Part shown: positions 8,383 through 18,578 of the stretch, in pieces
Position numbering within the stretch: the first letter of the stretch is position 1
Layout of the letters: each line of letters starts with the position of its first letter
NCBI GenBank assembly: GCA_964400685.1
Contig: CAYNVT010000003.1
Location: 1 to 64,000 of the forward strand
Source: DATCTV01 sp964400685
GTDB lineage: Bacteria; Desulfobacterota; Desulfomonilia; UBA1062
DNA length: 64,000 nt
Reading direction: 5' to 3'
The notes under the pieces: model-generated
Seen by the model: the letters and a program-made list of their open reading frames with translations, nothing else
Told to the model about the DNA's origin: nothing
Databases searched by the model: none
Translations under genes and position numbers: made by a program

Positions 8383-8540
8383 GTCAAACTGATTAAAAGA
8401 AGTTGAAGGCAGGCGTAAAAGCACACAAGGATATGATTCAAATTCAGCACTTGTGTTTTAATGCCGGTTCTGATCTTTGTACCGGGAAGTTGTATGTGAT
8501 ATTACAAGCATTAATACAAACTATCTCATTGGAGGTTATC

Positions 8541-9614
8541 ATGAAAGTGCTGGCAATCAGTTCAAGCCCGAGAGGCGGCGGTCAGAGTAAAACAGAGATG
8601 CTGCTCGAGCCTCTTGTTCAGGGGATGAAAGATGCCTCGGCAGAAGTCGAAGTTGTACATCTCAGAAACAGGAAAATTCAGAACTGCATCGGCTGCTATA
8701 CCTGCTGGACTAAAACACCGGGCATATGCATCCATAAAGACGATATGACCGGTGAGCTGTTCCCGAAATATATAGAAGCTGACATCGTTATTTTTGCATC
8801 ACCTCTTTATTTTTACTCGGTCACGGCCGGGATGAAGACCTTTATCGACCGCACGATCCCCATGGCCGAACCCTTCATGATAGAGAAAAACGGAAAATCC
8901 TCACACCCTTTAAGGTGCAAGGTCCCGAAGATTGTTGCTCTGTCTGTTGCCGGCTTTCCCGAGATGGGGATTTTCGAGCAGCTTTCATCCTGGCTCAGAT
9001 ATATCTACAAAAAAGACCTGATTGCGGAAATATACAGGCCTGGCGCCGAATCGCTCGCCTCTTCGGCATTCGGGAAGATAAAGGCCGATATTTTTGATGC
9101 ATTGAAAAATGCCGGCCGTGAAATAATTCTCAATCAGTCGGTAACTGAAGGGACAATGAAAAGGATTACGCAGCCCCTTATCGACAGAGAGTCGTTTCAG
9201 CTCCTTGCCAACATGTGGTGGAAGACCTGCATAAAGGAAGGGGTGACCGTAAAAGAGGCCGCGGAAAAGAAACTGATTCCAAGGGCGGAAAATATTCCTG
9301 AATTTCTTGCCATCATGCGCATAGCATTCAAGCCTGAATCAGCGGCAGGCCATAAGGCTGATATTCAATTCTTTTTCACCGGTGAAGCCAAAGGGGAATG
9401 CATGCTGCATATTGAAAACGGTTCCCTTAAGACCTCCGAAGATATCGCTTTTCTCAAGCCTGATCTCACCATCAGCACACCTTTTGAACTCTGGATGGAC
9501 ATAATGTCCGGAAAAGCCGACGGAGGGACGGCATTCATAGAAGGAAAATACAAAGCCGAAGGCAATCTAGATATGCTGATGAATTTCTCCAGGTATTTTG
9601 GTGTCGAATCCTGA
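8541..9614 (+). CDS. FMN-dependent flavoprotein fused to an SCP2 sterol-carrier domain
   Basis: The start is the ATG at 8541, after GGAGG at 8531-8535. Residues 1 to about 190 form an NADPH-dependent FMN reductase/iron-sulfur-flavoprotein-type flavodoxin fold: VLAISSSPRGG at the phosphate-binding loop and a cysteine cluster (C49, C52, C55, C63) as in iron-sulfur flavoproteins. After a linker, about residues 255-357 look like an SCP2 lipid-binding domain (DLTISTPFELW, then GKYKAEGNLDMLM). The fusion suggests reduction of a hydrophobic substrate held by the SCP2 part, which is inference. Both domains are recognisable; the cofactor at the cysteines is unproven. Confidence 0.8.
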   Translation: MKVLAISSSPRGGGQSKTEMLLEPLVQGMKDASAEVEVVHLRNRKIQNCIGCYTCWTKTPGICIHKDDMTGELFPKYIEADIVIFASPLYFYSVTAGMKTFIDRTIPMAEPFMIEKNGKSSHPLRCKVPKIVALSVAGFPEMGIFEQLSSWLRYIYKKDLIAEIYRPGAESLASSAFGKIKADIFDALKNAGREIILNQSVTEGTMKRITQPLIDRESFQLLANMWWKTCIKEGVTVKEAAEKKLIPRAENIPEFLAIMRIAFKPESAAGHKADIQFFFTGEAKGECMLHIENGSLKTSEDIAFLKPDLTISTPFELWMDIMSGKADGGTAFIEGKYKAEGNLDMLMNFSRYFGVES

Positions 9615-9647
9615 TAATGCCGCTTATGCTGTCTATGTGGAGCATGA

Positions 9648-10676
9648 ATGATGACAGACTTTAAGGTTCTGACCCCTGACCTCATAATCAGTTCGGTAGA
9701 AAAGGCCGTCGGTAAAAGGTTTACAGGCCTCCTGATACAGCACCCCAGCTATATAAACCGTGTCTATGAACTGCAGGCCATGGACACTGAGCGTGTCGTG
9801 GCTAAATTCTACCGGCCGGGCAGGTGGAGCAGGGAAGCCCTTAAAGAAGAACATGCCTTCATAGCCGACTGCGATGCCGACGAAATTCCTGTCGTAGCAC
9901 CGGTTAAACTGTCCAACGGGTCGACTCTTATGAATATCGAAGGCATCAACCTTGCCGTCTTTCCCAAAAAGGGCGGGAGGATGTTCGAGATAAATACCGA
10001 TGAAGACTGGGTCCGGGTCGGAAGCATTATAGGAAGGATTCATGCCGCAGGCGCAAAAAAACAGGCCCCACACAGGGTCAGGCTCCATCCAGACATATCA
10101 ACACGGTCGGATATCGAATTTCTCCTTGAAGGCGGATTCGTTCATTCCGAATCGAGGAACGCATTCAGGGAGCTGTGTTTTCAGATACTTGAAGAAATCA
10201 CCGGGCTCTTTGGCGGCATCGAATACATACGCATTCACGGTGACTGCCACAGGGGGAATATTATTGAAAGGCCCGGCGAAGGGCTCATGGTAATCGACCT
10301 TGACGACATGATGACAGGCCCGCCCGTGCATGACCTGTGGCTGATGCTGCCGGATCACTACACAAGGGCGAAGCGTGAAATCGAGCTCATCATGAGCGGT
10401 TACGAAGAGTTCAGGGAATTCGATTATTCAACGCTTAGGCTCATAGAACCTCTCAGGTTTATGCGCATCATATATTATCTTGCATGGTGCGCCCGTCAGG
10501 GCGACGACCTCGACTTTAAGCGTGATCATCCCGACTGGGGCAACGAAAACTTCTGGGCGAGGGAATTGATCGACCTGCGCAATCAGTTCCAGATCATCAT
10601 GGAGCATAAGGAAGAATGGAACCGCGAGCACGGCAATGTGTTGCCGGATGATGATGGAGATGATGGTTTTTATTGA
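9648..10676 (+). CDS. SrkA/RdoA-like protein kinase (APH fold)
   Basis: This 342-residue protein has the aminoglycoside-phosphotransferase-like kinase motifs: HGDCHRGN as catalytic loop and IDLDDM as metal-binding motif, followed by the DLWLML segment typical of SrkA (YihE). SrkA is a stress-response Ser/Thr kinase in enterobacteria. The usual HGDLHxGN has Cys for Leu, which is conservative. The gene stands alone, 33 bp after the flavoprotein. An ATG immediately downstream at 9651 is an equally possible start. Confidence 0.85.
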   Translation: MMTDFKVLTPDLIISSVEKAVGKRFTGLLIQHPSYINRVYELQAMDTERVVAKFYRPGRWSREALKEEHAFIADCDADEIPVVAPVKLSNGSTLMNIEGINLAVFPKKGGRMFEINTDEDWVRVGSIIGRIHAAGAKKQAPHRVRLHPDISTRSDIEFLLEGGFVHSESRNAFRELCFQILEEITGLFGGIEYIRIHGDCHRGNIIERPGEGLMVIDLDDMMTGPPVHDLWLMLPDHYTRAKREIELIMSGYEEFREFDYSTLRLIEPLRFMRIIYYLAWCARQGDDLDFKRDHPDWGNENFWARELIDLRNQFQIIMEHKEEWNREHGNVLPDDDGDDGFY

Positions 10677-10716
10677 TTCCGATTCGCATTCAAGCGCTTC
10701 CTTGAGAAGTGATCTT

Positions 10717-11118
10717 TCATTCGGAAATCAGGGAAATATTTTCAAAGGCCTGAATGATCTTGAAGTGTTTATCGTAGGTATAAATAGATGCATCTGCTTC
10801 AAGAGACAGTACTGAGATCAGGCAGTCAGACAGGGGTGTTTCTTTTCCCCGTTTTCTCAATCTGAATGAAAGCTCCCCGCTCTTTATCCAGGTTTCGGGT
10901 GTTTCATTGATGAATTCATAGACATGAATGAAGTCTTTCAGTACGTTCAATTCCTTATCGGAATTGGCTCCCTGCATAAGTTCGGAAAGGATGATACCTG
11001 CGCAGCAAATCCTGTCTTCATCAATCAACTGCACGACATTCGTATAGGCAGGCTCTTTCCTTCTGAAAAAATCAATCCATACAGATGTGTCGACAAGAAC
11101 TCTAGCCGAGCCTTTCAT
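10717..11118 (-). CDS. vapC: VapC-type PIN-domain toxin
   Basis: This 133-residue PIN-domain ribonuclease has all four acidic active-site residues in place: D10 (DTSVW), E46 (SELMQG), D98 (LSDCL) and D116 (TYDKHF). VapC toxins cleave RNA, often initiator tRNA, and are neutralised by VapB. The start overlaps the VapB gene by 17 bp, the usual type II toxin-antitoxin layout. The toxin looks intact. Confidence 0.9.
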   Translation of the reverse strand: MKGSARVLVDTSVWIDFFRRKEPAYTNVVQLIDEDRICCAGIILSELMQGANSDKELNVLKDFIHVYEFINETPETWIKSGELSFRLRKRGKETPLSDCLISVLSLEADASIYTYDKHFKIIQAFENISLISE

Positions 11119-11311
11119 CTTTATGCCTCAATTCTCCGGCTTCGATATCAAACTTCATATCGCCTGCGGCCGACTTGATCTTTTCCAGCTTTTTCTTTCT
11201 GATCTCGTCCTTGATTGCTATTACAACCGCTGCCGTCTTGCTTTTTGCCCCCACGGCCGATACGAGTTCATCAAGCAGATCGTTCGATAAAGTTATGGTC
11301 GCTCTTGCCAT
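11102..11311 (-). CDS. vapB: VapB-type antitoxin
   Basis: This 69-residue protein begins with a ribbon-helix-helix-like segment (ATITLSNDLLDELVSAVG) followed by a charged C-terminal tail that would wrap the toxin. It is preceded by a GGAG ribosome site and by an inverted repeat that may be its operator. It overlaps vapC by 17 bp and should be co-transcribed with it. Confidence 0.87.
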   Translation of the reverse strand: MARATITLSNDLLDELVSAVGAKSKTAAVVIAIKDEIRKKKLEKIKSAAGDMKFDIEAGELRHKDERLG

Positions 11312-11333
11312 ATTAATTCTCCATAATAATTTA

Positions 11334-11360
11334 GCACCATTTTCTATATAAAATTAGTGC
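11334..11360. promoter_or_regulatory. Candidate vapBC operator (inverted repeat)
   Basis: An imperfect inverted repeat has arms GCACTAATTTT (minus-strand sense) and AAAATGGTGC around a 6-base AT centre, 22 bp upstream of the vapB start. VapBC complexes usually autorepress through such palindromes. It also carries AT-rich hexamers that could be a -10 element. Confidence 0.45.
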
Positions 11361-11443
11361 ATATGTCAACGATCACCAGAAACCATTAAAAATCCGTTTC
11401 CACAAATAAACGAGATGTGAGACATTGCGGTGAAGGAAGTTCT

Positions 11444-12583
11444 ATGACGGATTTTGAGAGGATAATCGACAGGCGGAACACCTCCTGCATCAAGTGGGAC
11501 AAGTACAAGGGCAGGGATGTCATTCCCATGTGGGTGGCCGACATGGACTTTAAAGCGCCCGGACCCGTAACCCAAGCGATAATTGACAGAGCCCGCCACG
11601 GAGTTTTCGGCTATACCTGCGAACCGGATGAACTCTCAGATGTTATAATAGACATGCTTGAAAAGGAATACTCCTGGCGGATAAAACCTTCATGGCTTGT
11701 CTGGCTGCCGGGCCTTGTGACAGGGCTTAACATCTCTTGCCGCGTCACGCCCGGAAAAGCAGTGATGACGTCCATCCCTGTTTACCCGCCGTTTTTAAGC
11801 GCCCCCGTCAATGCAGGCAAAATGCTAGTAACAACGGAGCACGTCATTAATAATGGCAACTATACGTTTAACTTCGATGCTATCGATAAGGCCGCATCAG
11901 AAGGCACAGACATGTTCATACTCTGCAACCCGCAAAATCCCCTCGGACGGGTTTTCAGTTTTGAAGAACTGAATACTCTTGCCGGAATCTGTTTAAGGCG
12001 CGGCATGGTGATCTGCTCGGACGAAATACACTGCGGTCTTGTCCTTGATAAAGACAAAAGACATGTCCCGATAGCTTCCCTCTCGGAAGAAATCGCCTCA
12101 AGATCGATTACACTGATGGCGCCCAGCAAGACATTCAACATACCCGGGCTTGGCTTCTCATTTGCCGTCATTCCTGATGAAAAAATCAGGAAAAGCTTCA
12201 GGAAGGCCATGGATGGTATTGTTCCCCATGTGAATATCTTCGGGTATGAGGCAGGCATGGCGGCCTATCAAAAATGCAGCGGCTGGCATCATGACCTTAT
12301 CGTCTATCTCAGAGGAAACAGGGATCTCGTCGAAAAGGCTGTTTCGAAAATAAAAGGGCTCAGTATGAAGCATGTCGAAGCTACATACCTTGCCTGGATC
12401 GACTGCCGGGAACTGTGGCACGAAAACCCGGCGGCCTTTTTTGAGGAGCACGGGGTCGGGCTGTCTGACGGAGAATTTTTCGGCGTCAAAGGTTTTGTCA
12501 GGCTCAATTTCGGCTGCCCCAGGTCTGTTCTCGAAGATGCTCTTGGCAGAATTGAACAGGCTGTTTCGGCCCTTAAAATATAG
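11444..12583 (+). CDS. MalY/PatB-family PLP-dependent C-S lyase or aminotransferase
   Basis: The start is the ATG at 11444, after AAGGAAG; an upstream in-frame codon at 11417 has no ribosome site. The 379-residue fold-type I PLP enzyme shows PMWVADMDF near the N-terminus, CNPQNPLGRVF, SDEIHCGL and the Schiff-base lysine in APSKTFN. These are signatures of the MalY/PatB cystathionine beta-lyase-like family. Members cleave L-cystathionine or cysteine S-conjugates; some act as aminotransferases. It converges tightly (11 bp) with the permease gene. Confidence 0.88.
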   Translation: MTDFERIIDRRNTSCIKWDKYKGRDVIPMWVADMDFKAPGPVTQAIIDRARHGVFGYTCEPDELSDVIIDMLEKEYSWRIKPSWLVWLPGLVTGLNISCRVTPGKAVMTSIPVYPPFLSAPVNAGKMLVTTEHVINNGNYTFNFDAIDKAASEGTDMFILCNPQNPLGRVFSFEELNTLAGICLRRGMVICSDEIHCGLVLDKDKRHVPIASLSEEIASRSITLMAPSKTFNIPGLGFSFAVIPDEKIRKSFRKAMDGIVPHVNIFGYEAGMAAYQKCSGWHHDLIVYLRGNRDLVEKAVSKIKGLSMKHVEATYLAWIDCRELWHENPAAFFEEHGVGLSDGEFFGVKGFVRLNFGCPRSVLEDALGRIEQAVSALKI

Positions 12584-12594
12584 GGAATCCCTCT

Positions 12595-13920
12595 TCAGGT
12601 CTCACGGCCTTTCTTTTCCCTGAACAGCTGATTGAGAATTACTGCCAGCACTGTGGCCAGAGTCAGAGGAGAGCTGAAGAGTGGCCTTAATATGACCGGA
12701 ACCGAAGCATACATACCCGGTATTATATCAAGGCTTACCCCGAATATGATCGGCACCGCTATTACAAAGGTTCTGCTTATAGTCACTCCCGAGCCGACAA
12801 TTATCTGAAGGCTTGAGAGTATCATGAAACAGGTTACATAAATCAGGATTGCACCCATCAGCGGCTTGGGCATCATTGAAAGAAGTACTCCAACCTTGGG
12901 TGAGAATCCCAGCAGGATAAAAAGCGCGCCGGCCATGAACCCTATATATCTGCTGGTTGCAGCCGAGGCCTTGCTGAATGCGACATTGCTGGCGGAGGTG
13001 TCCGATGCCATTCCTCCGAGCAGCCCCGAAATTGTGACACATGCCGCATCGGCCATAAGACCTGAACTGACCCTGTTCATATCGGGCTCTTTCCAGTCGT
13101 CGTCATTGACCTTTTCACACATGATAATGTTTCCGAATGATTTGAGCGCGCCTGTTATCGAAACGATTATAAAGGCCGGCAGAAGAGAAAGATCAAAACT
13201 TATCCGGGTGATGCCTGAGAATGACGGCAGCGCAAGCCACGGCACAGCATTGAATGTTCTTATTTCATTCTCGGTGATGACGCCTGTCAGAAATGAAATC
13301 AGATAGCCCCATATAAGGCCGATCAGTACATTATACAGTTTTATCCTGCCTTTTCCCCATACATTGATGCAGATAAGTATCAGCAGCGTTGAGGATGATA
13401 TTATAAGGCTTGTCATGTTTATCGGTTCCCCGCCGTAGGAAATTCCGAGAAACTTCGATGCGCCAAGAGGTATAAGACTTTCGGCAACCATGAAAACGAC
13501 AAGGCCGGTGATCTCCGTAGGGAAAAGGAATTTCATGCGGTGAATAAACCTTGCAAAAACCGCTTCCGTCAATCCTGCGGCAATTACCATTCCTCTCATG
13601 AGCGGTATGCCGCCCAGCCATGCAGCCTGAATCGATGCTGCAAAAAAATTCGGACCCGGCAGGTTCGGGCATAGATATCCGGAACCAAGACCTTTAATTC
13701 TTGAGCATTGAAGCAAGGTGCCGATGCCGCAGGCGATCATTGTAAGCGCAACGACGTTTGAAGTTTCCCCGAGACTGCCGCCCAGTTCCGTTATGAGAAC
13801 CACCGGCAGAACCAGGCAGCTGGACATGAGGAATATATGCTGAAGTCCAAGCAGGAAAAGGATTGCCACCGGCGGCTTATCATCGGTCCAGTAGATTATT
13901 CCTTCGGGTCTTTTTGCCAT
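12595..13920 (-). CDS. NCS2-family xanthine/uracil permease
   Basis: The 441-residue polytopic membrane protein has the N-terminal ILFLLGLQHIFLM segment and mid-protein signature of nucleobase:cation symporter 2 proteins, followed by about a dozen hydrophobic helices. It should import xanthine, uric acid or uracil; the exact base cannot be read from sequence. A GAGG ribosome site precedes the ATG. It follows the Cache-domain lipoprotein by 10 bp and is probably co-transcribed with it. Confidence 0.88.
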   Translation of the reverse strand: MAKRPEGIIYWTDDKPPVAILFLLGLQHIFLMSSCLVLPVVLITELGGSLGETSNVVALTMIACGIGTLLQCSRIKGLGSGYLCPNLPGPNFFAASIQAAWLGGIPLMRGMVIAAGLTEAVFARFIHRMKFLFPTEITGLVVFMVAESLIPLGASKFLGISYGGEPINMTSLIISSSTLLILICINVWGKGRIKLYNVLIGLIWGYLISFLTGVITENEIRTFNAVPWLALPSFSGITRISFDLSLLPAFIIVSITGALKSFGNIIMCEKVNDDDWKEPDMNRVSSGLMADAACVTISGLLGGMASDTSASNVAFSKASAATSRYIGFMAGALFILLGFSPKVGVLLSMMPKPLMGAILIYVTCFMILSSLQIIVGSGVTISRTFVIAVPIIFGVSLDIIPGMYASVPVILRPLFSSPLTLATVLAVILNQLFREKKGRET

Positions 13921-13930
13921 CAGAACAGCC

Positions 13931-14905
13931 TCACAGTCTCATCCATACTGGCGTTGCAAGATAGAAATCAGAACAGACATAAAGAGTGCTGCCGCCGGTA
14001 ATGACTTTCCTGCTGAAAAGGAGTTTTCTGGAAGGCAGCATTTCGCCTGGTTTCGGCCACAGATACTGAACCCATACCTCATCCGATGACTTGAGTTTGT
14101 CTATCACCTCGAGTATTACCGCTTTTCCCACTGCGTCCTTGAAGGTCGTCAGGTTTCTGCTTGTCATTCCGGGAAACGCAGGATCAAGCAGTGTTTTTCC
14201 TGATGAATCGACAACGGTTATGTATGTGTTAAAAAAACAGAATGGTGATGCAGGGTCGCTGAACTCACGGAATGCTTCATTGATGCCTTTAGTTTGTATA
14301 AGATCAGCTGCCCTGTCCACATTGTCCTTGATGAAGGTCTTTTCCATTTTCTGGTTATCAAGTCCGCACCCGAGAAGATAGAGCCTGTTATCCTTATCGA
14401 TGACTTTTCTTATGTATGATGCCTTCCACATGGGGTCGAACTGCGAGCGGTCAAGCCAGTGGTAAAAAACCCATCCATGTGCATCTTTTTCAGGAAGCCT
14501 TCCGACATCGGTTATCATTTTTATTACAGGTTTGCCGACAATATCAGTCATCCCGGAGAGATTTTTACCAACGAGTTCAGGGGTTACAGGATGGAAGATA
14601 CAGACCCCGTTTATATCATAGGCGAACAGGTACCAGTTATCATTGAACCATTTTGAATTTTTCTTACCGAATTCAGCAAATGCCGCTGAGCCCTCTTTTT
14701 CCAGAACCGAGGCGGCCGCTTCGACGAAGCCGATAAGCTGTTTTGTATCTTCATACATATACCCGGTGGTTTTGCCTACAATTGAATCCTTTTCAGAACT
14801 GCAGGAACACATTATAAATGAGGTAATTGCAAAGACCGAAAGTGCCAATAAGCTCTTCAGTCTTTTTGAAGTTGAACCGGAGTATATGATCTTCTGGTAG
14901 TTCAT
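13931..14905 (-). CDS. Lipoprotein with tandem Cache-like sensor domains
   Basis: This 324-residue protein has a hydrophobic signal (about residues 18-32) ending in a cysteine pair (MCSCSS), a possible lipoprotein site. Two similar Cache-type repeats follow. Each has an alpha-helical lead, a YDINGVCIFHP- or VVDSSGKTLLDP-type strand turn, then a GKNLS or SRNLT segment and a helix with VGKxVI. Cache domains bind small extracellular ligands, but no transducer domain is present. Its place just ahead of the purine/pyrimidine permease suggests it binds a ligand connected to transport (inference). Confidence 0.72.
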   Translation of the reverse strand: MNYQKIIYSGSTSKRLKSLLALSVFAITSFIMCSCSSEKDSIVGKTTGYMYEDTKQLIGFVEAAASVLEKEGSAAFAEFGKKNSKWFNDNWYLFAYDINGVCIFHPVTPELVGKNLSGMTDIVGKPVIKMITDVGRLPEKDAHGWVFYHWLDRSQFDPMWKASYIRKVIDKDNRLYLLGCGLDNQKMEKTFIKDNVDRAADLIQTKGINEAFREFSDPASPFCFFNTYITVVDSSGKTLLDPAFPGMTSRNLTTFKDAVGKAVILEVIDKLKSSDEVWVQYLWPKPGEMLPSRKLLFSRKVITGGSTLYVCSDFYLATPVWMRL

Positions 14906-15020
14906 TAGTTTTATTATCGGAAATTCAGTTGGGGGAATTAATACAAAAAATGATTCAGCTCGTTATAAACGCCCACATCTCTTCTTGACTGGCAAAGAGT
15001 TTTGACTGAAGAGTGAACAA

Positions 15021-15542
15021 ATGATTATCGAGATTAACGGGAAAAAACCCAGAATTGCCATAGGGGTTTTCGTGGCTCCGAATGCGGTTGTCATTGGAGA
15101 CGTGGAAATCGGTGAGGGCTCAAGCATCTGGTACGGTGCAGTAATCAGGGGCGACCTTAATGCAATAAGGATAGGCAGATTTTCCAACATACAGGACAAC
15201 TGTACGGTACATGTCGACGGCCACAATGCAGCCGTTATAGGAGACTATGTCACTGTCGGCCACAACGCTGTCCTTCACGGCTGCCGTATATGTGAAGGTT
15301 CGGTGATCGGCCTGGGTTCGGTGCTTTTAAACGGCTCGATCATAGGAAAGGGCTCGATCGTGGCGGCGGGCACAGTCGTCAGGGAGAGGCAGGAGATAGG
15401 AGAGAACCAGCTTGTCGCAGGTTCACCCGCAGTGTTCAAGAGGGAGCTTGATGCAGACAGTGCGATAGCAAACAGAAATCCGGCTGAAATTTATTTTGAA
15501 CTGGCAAAGAAGCATTTAACAGCCAATAGGAGGGAATCATGA
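15021..15542 (+). CDS. Gamma-class carbonic anhydrase-like hexapeptide protein
   Basis: The 173-residue left-handed beta-helix protein has hexapeptide repeats and the three zinc-ligand histidines of the gamma-carbonic anhydrase family: H64, H81 and H86, plus IRGDL at 42-46. Such proteins (YrdA/PaaY/CaiE-like) hydrate CO2 or act as acyltransferase-like paralogs, so activity is uncertain. The downstream aminopeptidase start overlaps its stop by 4 bp, so they form an operon. Confidence 0.9.
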   Translation: MIIEINGKKPRIAIGVFVAPNAVVIGDVEIGEGSSIWYGAVIRGDLNAIRIGRFSNIQDNCTVHVDGHNAAVIGDYVTVGHNAVLHGCRICEGSVIGLGSVLLNGSIIGKGSIVAAGTVVRERQEIGENQLVAGSPAVFKRELDADSAIANRNPAEIYFELAKKHLTANRRES

Positions 15543-16732
15543 AAATAAGGCTCGAAAAGTATACGGATGTTCTCATCTGGGGGCTTACAACGGCGCGAAC
15601 TCAAACCTTTAAGAAAGGCGACATCATCCTGCTCAGGTATGAGCTGCCCGCCATAAGTCTTGCTGAATCCGTATACGCAAGGCTTATAAAAATGGGTTTT
15701 AATGTCATCCCGAGGGCTGGCATCACCCCGCCCATGGAGAAGGGATTTTACGCCCTTTCAAATGAAGAGCAGCTCACATTCAGAGTACCGGGGAATGAGG
15801 AACTTTATAAGAGCCTCAACGGGAGCATCTATATTATCGCACCATCATCGCTTACCCACCTTGCCGGGATCGATCCGAAACGCATAGGCATGGTGGCGGT
15901 CGCCCAGAAATACCTGCGCGATATACTGGATAAGCGCGAAGAAATGGGCCTCTTCGGGTGGACTCTGTGCATGTATCCCACGGAAGAACTCGCAAAACAT
16001 GCGGGCCTCTCATTGGAAGATTACACGAAACAGATTATAAAAGCCGCTTTCCTTAACAACAGAGACCCGGTCGGGAAATGGATAGATGTTTATACTGAAG
16101 TGAGCTCGATCAAAAAAGGGCTGAATTCCATGGATGTAAGTGAATATCATGTGGAAAGCGCTAACACCGACCTTATCATAACGCCCGGAGAAATGAGGAA
16201 ATGGATAGGAATTTCAGGGCACAACATACCGAGCTTCGAGATATTCCTGTCTCCCGACTGGCGCGGGACAAGGGGAGTTTATTACGCAGACCAGCCATCA
16301 TACAGGAACGGCAACCTGGTAAAAGGACTGAAGCTTGAATTCAAGGACGGCCGCGCAGTCAAGATTGAAGCTGATGAGGGTTCGAAATTTGCCCGCAAGC
16401 AGCTTGCCATGGATGAGGGGGCTTCTCAGGTGGGCGAATTTTCGCTCACAGACAAACGCTTTTCCAAGATAGACAAGTTTATGGCCAACACCCTTTTCGA
16501 CGAGAATTTCGGAGGCAAAAACGGCAACTGCCATATCGCTCTCGGCGCATCGTATTCGGATACATATTCCGGGGACCCGGCAGAGCTGACGAAAGAGAAG
16601 AAAGAAGCGCTGGGCTTTAACGATTCGGCGCTGCACTGGGACCTTGTGAATACCGAAAAAAAGAGGGTCATGGCAAAGCTTAAATCCGGAAAAAGTATAA
16701 CGATATATGAGAATGGAGTATTTATCATATAA
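15539..16732 (+). CDS. M29-family metallo-aminopeptidase
   Basis: The 397-residue protein starts at the ATG after AGGAGGGAATC. It shows the M29 (AmpS/PepS, aminopeptidase T) pattern: NIPSFEIFLSPDW, GEFSL with a metal-ligand Glu, HIALGASY and the C-terminal HWD ligand pair. These peptidases are cytosolic and use two divalent metals. Relative to typical family members, NMPxxEVF is replaced by NIPSFEIF, keeping the Glu. It is translationally coupled to the gamma-carbonic anhydrase gene. The following 150 bp up to ettA holds no gene that I can see. Confidence 0.86.
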   Translation: MKIRLEKYTDVLIWGLTTARTQTFKKGDIILLRYELPAISLAESVYARLIKMGFNVIPRAGITPPMEKGFYALSNEEQLTFRVPGNEELYKSLNGSIYIIAPSSLTHLAGIDPKRIGMVAVAQKYLRDILDKREEMGLFGWTLCMYPTEELAKHAGLSLEDYTKQIIKAAFLNNRDPVGKWIDVYTEVSSIKKGLNSMDVSEYHVESANTDLIITPGEMRKWIGISGHNIPSFEIFLSPDWRGTRGVYYADQPSYRNGNLVKGLKLEFKDGRAVKIEADEGSKFARKQLAMDEGASQVGEFSLTDKRFSKIDKFMANTLFDENFGGKNGNCHIALGASYSDTYSGDPAELTKEKKEALGFNDSALHWDLVNTEKKRVMAKLKSGKSITIYENGVFII

Positions 16733-16882
16733 TTCTGGGCTGCATTCAAGATGACGCAGCCGACACAATTTCGGAAAGCGAAATTGGACGTTCCGAAGGA
16801 ACGCCCGCAGGGTGAGGGCTATTTGCCCGAATCAAAGGCGGGGCTTGAATGCGAAACGGAATAAAACTGGAGGGTCTGATTA

Positions 16883-18568
<1,686 letters not shown>

Positions 18569-18578
18569 GGAATATTTG

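Noticed and set aside
16733..16882. Structured leader or riboswitch upstream of ettA
   Set aside because: Several short complementary segments exist, but no known riboswitch pattern or stable long stem could be built by eye.
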